64,000 nt of DNA. It comes from Sclerodactyla briareus. Taxonomy: Eukaryota > Echinodermata > Holothuroidea > Dendrochirotida > Sclerodactylidae. The translations under genes and the position numbers were made by a program. A model generated the notes under the pieces. That model searched no databases and had not been told where the DNA came from. It saw only the letters and a program-made list of their open reading frames with translations. Every line of letters starts with the position of its first letter. Position 1 is the stretch's first letter. Below are positions 57,484 through 64,000 of the stretch, piece after piece. The stretch spans positions 434,001-498,000 of the forward strand of contig JAODTK010005836.1 in NCBI GenBank assembly GCA_026419785.1, written 5' to 3'.

Positions 57484-58014
57484 AGCATACACATATCATG
57501 TCATGTGGGCGGGTCATGACTTTGCGGTGTACACACCCAGAAATACATTTGCTGCGTGATACCACATCCCTGTATCAGAGGGCGACCTCTGTGACCATTC
57601 GAATGGCCTCAACCGTTGTCAGCGCCATATGTAGGTCCGCCTGCACCCAGTGTTTATGGAAATCCCGATAATCCTCCGAAATTCTCGAAAGTTTCGAATC
57701 AAAATCCACCATTTGGAGAAGAACAAAAAAAAACGTCGAAACCAGGGTTTCACACACAAGGATGAAATGGGGAACTCGATTCCAAGTAAAGAAGAATCTA
57801 AACCATTGAACCCATTGGTCCGACCCCACTTCCTACACATTTCCTTCCGTTGCAGACCTCGAAAATGGAACGTGTATTGATCTAATCTTCCGACTCTCTC
57901 CCCAGACTGTATATTGCGCAATATTGCGCAACATCACACTGCATCGAAAAGCGCCTCACAGTGGTAAACAGGTGGCACTGCCCCTAGAGAGTCGCCCCCT
58001 CTTTCCAACACATG

Positions 58015-58237
58015 CCCTTTTAAATCAAATTGTTGTAAATTACAGTAATTACTGGCCACCTCTGCTGCCAGACTTTACTGTAATTTTACAAATGACCCAC
58101 TTTGAAATGCACAAAAATAATATTACTTTATTTTACTGTGAATTTACAATAGCTTACGGTAAAAATTTCCAGTCAATTAAATGGCGCAGATTTGCCAGTA
58201 GTTTACTGTAATTTGTCCAGAAATTGTTTACCGTGTA
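58015..58237. mobile_element. palindromic MITE (TACAGTAA type), copy in Y2
   Basis: Counterpart of 53240-53467: ctctgctgccag in the left half and ggcgcagatttgccagta in the right half. Confidence 0.68.
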
Positions 58238-59309
58238 AGTTAGGGTCCGTCCGGCCATCCTGCGCCTCTAGAAACTGATCTTCTTAGCAGACGCCTGAGG
58301 GATCACAATCACACCTAACGGAAGGGGGGGGTGGGTGGGAGAAGAAGTACCCCTCCATCGATGTACATTCATATTCCATGATGGTTCAGACTCTGAGTAT
58401 TAGGGTTTGGGTTCTGTTTGTGATGCTTTCTAACGCTTCACCTCTCTCATTTCACCTCCAGGCACTTGACGGCGGCCTATTTCATTCCTTTTTTTTCTCG
58501 TGAACGGCAAAAGTTGACCAGTCGCTAAAATGTTGCTTCAATTTAACTCAGTAGGAAGTGAAAAGTGAAATCCCCGAATCCATTCCCACAAAGCAGCAAT
58601 TACTCCGAAAATTTGAACTAACTCATTGAAGCTAATAGTACTGTGCCACCTACAACAAGCAATTTATATTTGGTTTTTTCGCTTTGAAATCCTAATGCTA
58701 ATTTCCTAATTCAAAGCAACGTTCACATTAAGTCCGATATATTTGCTTTTTTCTCCGGGCCGAAACACGAACGTTGAGCAATACCGAGTTTTTCACCCAA
58801 CAAAACCTTCAGATACATGTTAAATTATGATTGTTGTTCAGCAAATCCATCATAAATTATTTCGCAATTTTTTCGTGGTAACGTGCAAATTACGCCTGGG
58901 TTCCCCACTTAAACAATTTGAAGTTCAATAATTTGCCATAGAATGCGTATAAAGACTGGTCCAGAGCATGATTCCAGTTTGCAAGTCCGCCGCCGTATTA
59001 TAAGACTCTTCCATAATCTTCCTTATGCAAATTGGGAGGTGTTAGTCATGTGAGGAGTGACTCCCATTTTCGAATCATCCGAATTTCTCTATAACCGATA
59101 TGTATGCCAAGTTTTTGATTCAATTCAGACCATTGTGGTGAGAGTAATGCACTGGCGCCAGGATGTTCCGGTTGCGGTGGAGTCGAGTCAGAGTCGAGCG
59201 TGGGCGTCTAACCAACCAAACAGCATCATTTCCCTCGGGCACTACTGCAGCTGATTTGCCTGCTTCCGAAGGTACCTGCCTGGTTGACTATTGCCAATCG
59301 ATTGTTGGG

Positions 59310-59485
59310 TAGTTATAAGTATGGTATTTTATTGTATTTATGTATTTTATTGTAATTTTGATTTATTGTATTGTCTTGTATTTGTATTTTCTATTTATTG
59401 TATTGTAAACGTATTTTATTGTATCGTTATCGTATCGTCATCGGTATTGTCTGTATCTATTGTATCGTATTGCCTTGTATTACAG
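59310..59485 (+). repeat. TATTG-type pentanucleotide tract in Y2
   Basis: Degenerate ttttattgtat / tgtatcg units, longer than the Y1 tract. Confidence 0.85.
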
Positions 59486-59504
59486 GTGTGGTCCTGATAC
59501 TTGA

Positions 59505-60275
59505 AAACAAGCTGTGGGGTCAACACTCTCCTTAAGAAACCATCTCTCCCCCCTGAGTGATGCAACTGGAGACCTTTAAGTAATCTTCCGTTCATTGTCA
59601 AATAGACGCTAACCCTGTCCTATATCACTCTGGCACTTTACAACAACTGTCCCCCTGACCAATCTATCAATCCTGCCTATAGGCCCAACACTCCACCGAA
59701 ACGGCCCTGCTCAGTATTCATAATGAACATCATGCTGTCACTTGACAGACCAGAGTGGGGCTCAGGTCATGTTTAGATTTTGAGCTCCCCCGCCTTTGAT
59801 ACGGTTGGACCACTTCTATCTTGCCCAGGATTCTTTAATTTGATTTGGTATCAAAGGCAATCGCTTTAAACGTGGTTTAACCCAGCTATTTTACCGTAGA
59901 TCCCCATAAAAAGATTCTTTAAATTGTTCAGTTCTGATAACTCGTCCATGTTTAAATACGGATTTCCCTCCGGTTCCGGAATAGGCCCGATATGTGTTCA
60001 TCACTCTATACACTGCCTCTCTGTTCGAGTAAGAAAATTACCTTTGATACTGTCTTGGAACGCCTTGCCGAAGTGTGTCAGGGAGACACTAGCTCTGGCC
60101 ACTCCAGTCTCAACCCACGCATTTCGAGTCGCTTTATGCGTAACTTTGTCAGCGCCATTGATACTTCGTCGATTTTTGGAGCTATATAAGTTACTGAATA
60201 TTATATTCTTATATATTATTATTAATGATTAATTATTATTATTTATTATTATTATTATTTTATTATGAATAATTG
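59505..60275 (+). mobile_element. CR1/L2-like LINE relic with ATT-rich tail (Y2)
   Basis: Same relic as 54678-55440. The C-terminal part is clearer here: TVLERLAEVCQGDTSSGHSS in one frame and NALPKCVRETLALATP in another, then tcgatttttggagctatataag and an interrupted TTA tail (60200-60270). Confidence 0.75.
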
Positions 60276-60508
60276 AATGTATCCTTCTTTCGTATCAGGA
60301 TTAGTATCACAGATTAGGGTGAGTATAACCATCACATCCTTCTTATCGGAACTCGGCGGTAGGTGACAGGCATGACTCATACATGAGTGGTCCAGAATAA
60401 AAGGCCTCTGCTTACGCTCCACCGCTGAGATCTCTTGCAGAACAATTGTTCCTTGTAAGTGACAATCGATAATCGTTCGTATGGTGCCTATTAGAAGGTT
60501 TTCGCAGA

Positions 60509-62386
60509 TTTTTACCTATAGCCTTTTATGACTTCTGGACCTTAATCCCTGCAAACCTCAGTTTTACCATCATTCTGTGATAATGCTGACAGAGATCCAT
60601 GGTAATCCACCTAAATCTGTAGAGGAACCGCATTTTTGCAGATTTTTTCCAGTTGTTTTTTTTCAACATTATGTTTAATTCTGTCACCTTTAACACTTTT
60701 GATGACCAGAAAAGTCCTTTAGGTATGGCTATTCCATCATTATGATCGAACTCAACATTAGGCACTAAAGTGGTAGCTGAGAAGCATTTGCGTGATTGCA
60801 CTAGATGGGCCCTTGGGCTCACACTGGGCCTCAAGTCCAAAAATTCCTGAGAACACCCTGAGGGTACAGCTTTTAGACCGTCTATGACTAAACCATTAAA
60901 CCAATCCCCTTTTTTTTTTTGTCGAGAAGCAAGTTTCATGATTTCCATTTCACATTATGGTCCCTAGGGCCCCATGGGCCTCGGGCCAGAAGGTCGCAAA
61001 CAAATAACCACAATTGTGCCACAACCCAATTAGGTCATTACAATTCAAAATCAATTGAAGTTTTGGGAGTTTTGCAATTCAACGTAACCCATGACGTGAT
61101 ATTCATGATAGGGACCCTCTTGCCAAAGTGTCATGGAAAAATCCCTGAAACTGCACAAAATCTGTTTTACACACCAGATGTCAGCATGATCATCACAATT
61201 CATAAGAGACGCCATTTGCGTAAATTCCCATGATTACACCAGGCAATACCTAGGCCTTGGGTCCCAAATCCTTGGGCACCCCCTGCGGGTACAACTATTG
61301 GACCTCATTATGACCAAACATCAAGCACTGTGCAACAAATTTGGCAGGAGATACAAGATTTGCGGTTTTCATTAAGGCCCTGGCCAAAAGAGGCCCTGGA
61401 CCCCAATTTCCCATACACCCCCAATGGCCTCTACCCAGGACCATTACATTAATCTTTAAAAAGAAATCAATTGAAGCTTGTGGGAGGAGAATCATTTCAA
61501 GTACCAATGTGTGAATTTTATTAAATGGGCCACAGGGCCCAAGTGGGACCTTTTGGGACTCAAAATTCCAAGGTACAGCTGTCAGACCATCATATGACTG
61601 AATGTCCACTGTGCAATACAAATTTGTAAAGAGGTGAAGCATTTTGCAAAATTCCCCATGATTGGCCCCAGTGCCCACGGGCATTGGGACCCAAATCCCT
61701 GAGCACCTAAAGTATTGCTCTAGAACCACTATCACATGGTTGAACATCAGCACTGTGCAAAACAAAATTTGTAGGAGAATCAAGCTTTTTTCCTTATTTC
61801 CAATATATTGGCCCTAGGGCCCAAATGGGCCATGATACCCAATTCCTGACAACCCCCATACCCTCTCCACCCAAGTACCATTATATGTAACTTTTGAGAA
61901 CATCAAATGGATTTTGTGGGAGGAGTTGCATTCCAAGTACGATTGTGTAAATTTCATAAATGGGCCTTCGGGCCCAGGTGGGACCTTGGACCAAAATCCC
62001 TGACAACACCCCGACGGTACGGTTGTTAACCATCATTTGACTGAACATCATCACTGTCCACGCAAAATTGTAGGAGGCGATACATTTAGAATTTACACAT
62101 AGGCCTATATTGCCCTTTGATGGCCTTTGACTTGACCTTCACAAGGGTCAAACATTTCCCCATGAGTCAATGAACAATGTTTCCAAGTTCGGTCGACATC
62201 CTTCGCAGAATTAATGTTTGAGAGCCAAAAAGCAATTGTTAACACCCAGGATAATAGAGAGATAGATAGATTCGATAGATAAGAGAGAGCGATATATAGA
62301 TGATAGCTAGATGATAGATCGATAGATAGATAGATAGAGTTGACATGCGATACCACAGCTCAACCATCATAGCTGATTTGAGCTAA
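60509..62386 (-). mobile_element. element X, inverted copy, TTAGCTCAA-end part
   Basis: Collinear in reverse with 19735-21540: aaggctat junction, cagaatgatggtaa, the GGGCCC-rich modules (60780-62000), cgaacttgg, a GATA tract (62260-62337) and the agctcaaccatcatagctgatttgagctaa end. Minus-strand frames of 140 and 162 codons here are products of the repeat and lack any domain. Confidence 0.75.
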
Positions 62387-63054
62387 AAAGGGTTATGTGA
62401 AACGGTTTGAAAATGTTTTTGTTGTTTGAAAAATTACTGGTGTGCCTGCACTAATCGAAGCCCACGAACCTAAACTTGATGAAACGAGATGGTGTCTATC
62501 ACGTCAAATTGACTCAACCTAAGGCACACGGTTTTTAAACCAGTTTCGAGTCAACGGCAAAGGGATTTTCCTGCGACAGAATGTGTGTGTCCGTAAATTA
62601 GGACACGAAAACAAAGTGTGCCTCCACGCATAAATCTCAATGAGAGATTCGACTACTTTTCGGGCTGTGTTCAATTCATTGATTTTTTTCTAATTTTTAA
62701 GGTTACGAACTCGATTAGCTACGCGAACTTCCTAGAGACCCATTCAATTAGAATAGCGTTAAGTAACATAATAAGGAGCTCTCTAATTGGGCTGCTTGTA
62801 TTGTATGAATTGATTGTGTCTGTGAGATTAGGGATTAAGTTAGGAATTAGGTTAGATTTCTCCAAAAAATAGAAATCCAGAGTGAATCCACAAAGAATGA
62901 TAAAATAAAACATCGACTGGACTATATGATGGTAAAGAACCATTACATTTTTTCACATGAAATCGCATTAATACATAAATAACAATCAAACTCAAATATT
63001 GTGTGACATCAAACCAATAAAGATTTCAAATGAACACAGAAATCTTAATTAGAC
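62387..63054. other. no gene recognised
   Basis: A+T-rich stretch without recognisable exon or repeat. Confidence 0.35.
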
Positions 63055-63202
63055 TATATATATATAAGATATATATATATATATATTATATAATATATAG
63101 ATATATATATATATATATATATATCTATATATAATATATATATATAATATATATATGATATAATATATATATCTATATATTATTTATTTAGATATATATA
63201 TT
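63055..63202. repeat. (AT)n microsatellite
   Basis: About 145 bp of AT dinucleotides with TAATA, ATCTA and ATTTA interruptions. Confidence 0.96.
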
Positions 63203-63844
63203 TTTAGATAACACATCAAACTGGCATAGGCGTGTGACAATGAACTCCGCACAATAATATATAGTTATAGAGATGAGCCGAACGTTTAAACTTGCCAGTG
63301 AGACGTTTTCTAGTGACTATTTGTCAGAGTGGCGGGCGTAGACAATACTGGTGAACTTCGGCAGTGTATCGAGTGTCTCCGATATGTCGAGGACTAATCC
63401 GTTTCCGTTCAATTTTTTATAACCATTTTAGATCTTTCACATTTTAGCCCTTACCGCCAGTGGTACCAATCATATTTCAAATAATTCATCGGACGAGGGA
63501 ATTTCCTGTTTTCCTGAGTGGTGTAACTGGGTTGATTTATTCCATGGTCTTTAACGCAGTTGACTCGTGGCGAGTTTTTCTCATGCAGTGCAAGGCTATG
63601 CGATTATTCGTTTCGAGGAGAATACGTCGTAAAAAAAAGTAGGCCGATGTTTGGATGACGCAGAGACGTTTTTCTTGCTGTGAAGAAGGAAGAGGAACCT
63701 GTGGCGGCTAGTCGTTCTCCTGGTGTCTTGTCCTTTTTTGGATCATTCAAGTCCAGCAGAATTAAGTCCGTCGGTTAGTTCTTGGTGCTAAACTCGCTTT
63801 GGAAACAACTCCTCGAATGTTAAGAAACAATCCTGTGATTGTTT

Positions 63845-64000
63845 CTTCTCTTATAAAGGGGGACGAATGTTAAAGTGGCATTGGTCCATTGTTGTCCTGA
63901 TACTGGTGCTACGGTTAGTGGAGGTCAGGACATGTCAGATATACTCACTATCATTTCCTTCCCTCAAGTCTTCAACAGGAGACTTGGAAATTCCAATGAT
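63845..64000 (+). mobile_element. possible LTR-retrotransposon protease start (cut by window end)
   Basis: Seen: an open frame from about 63871 to the window end containing PDTGATVSGGQDMSDIL. DTGA followed by hydrophobic/Ser residues is the catalytic motif of retropepsins, and the following D-x-L context fits Ty3-type elements. The frame just upstream is broken and shows no zinc knuckle. A single motif in a 43-codon frame is thin evidence. The rest of pol would lie beyond 64000. Confidence 0.35.

Larger units (their letters stand above)
56208..60508 (+). repeat. 4.2 kb segmental duplication, copy Y2
   Basis: Second copy of 51455-55655 in the same orientation, lying inside the inverted element X. 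Differences from Y1 are dominated by one-base gaps, including inside homopolymers. Confidence 0.88.

Noticed and set aside
60526-61783. Minus-strand frames of 140 and 162 codons
   Set aside because: They lie inside the tandem modules of inverted element X. No domain, and the frame is not kept in the + copy at 20081-21500.

Overview
This is a stretch of animal nuclear DNA, most likely from a marine invertebrate; I cannot name the species. The evidence is eukaryotic exons with GT/AG borders, phase 1-1 EGF-like exons, CR1/L2-type LINEs, tRNA-derived SINEs, a Penelope-like retroelement, a probable Helentron-type element and long A+T microsatellites. No open frame exceeds about 160 codons. There are no bacterial-type genes, rRNA or CRISPR arrays. 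Many recognisable domains are broken by single-base indels, and two copies of one 4.2 kb segment differ largely by such indels. Much of the window therefore looks like either unpolished long-read sequence or heavily decayed repeat copies.

Left part (1 to about 27.6 kb), + strand: pieces of one large gene, or a cluster of related ones. Short exons encoding a single EGF-like domain alternate with short Ser/Thr/Pro-rich linker exons. Most are bounded in phase 1-1, so they can be duplicated or skipped without changing frame. The best-preserved EGF exons are at 7442-7555 and 23579-23689. The best linkers are at 8163-8234, 15747-15809 and 25551-25643. Two further short exons (26649-26712 and 27535-27598) share a different cysteine pattern, C-x5-C-x(10-11)-C-x-C. 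The array appears to have grown by tandem duplication of roughly 2 kb cassettes (linker exon + non-coding repeat + EGF exon). Predicted product: a secreted or cell-surface mosaic protein with EGF modules separated by probably O-glycosylated spacers.

The introns are full of mobile DNA: a 5'-truncated CR1/L2-like LINE (about 1590-4335), a tRNA-derived SINE family, a dispersed repeat carrying nuclear-receptor-like half sites and GT/CA tracts, and a 3.2 kb element (19735-22931) with Helentron-like ends that stops three bases from a splice acceptor AG.

Middle part (27.6 to 51.4 kb): essentially gene-poor. It holds a Penelope-like relic with a GIY-YIG domain (27818-28480), two minus-strand LINE fragments, a tRNA-Thr-like sequence (42333-42404), a palindromic MITE with 31 bp arms (44033-44123), a repeat built on GGAGTG/CACTCC motifs, and many microsatellites.

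Right part (51.4 to 64 kb): a 4.2 kb segment occurs twice in direct orientation (51455-55655 and 56208-60508). Each copy carries the same SINE, palindromic MITE, pentanucleotide tract and LINE relic. The second copy splits an inverted copy of the Helentron-like element (55813-62386). The last bases may open a retropepsin-like frame of an LTR retrotransposon.
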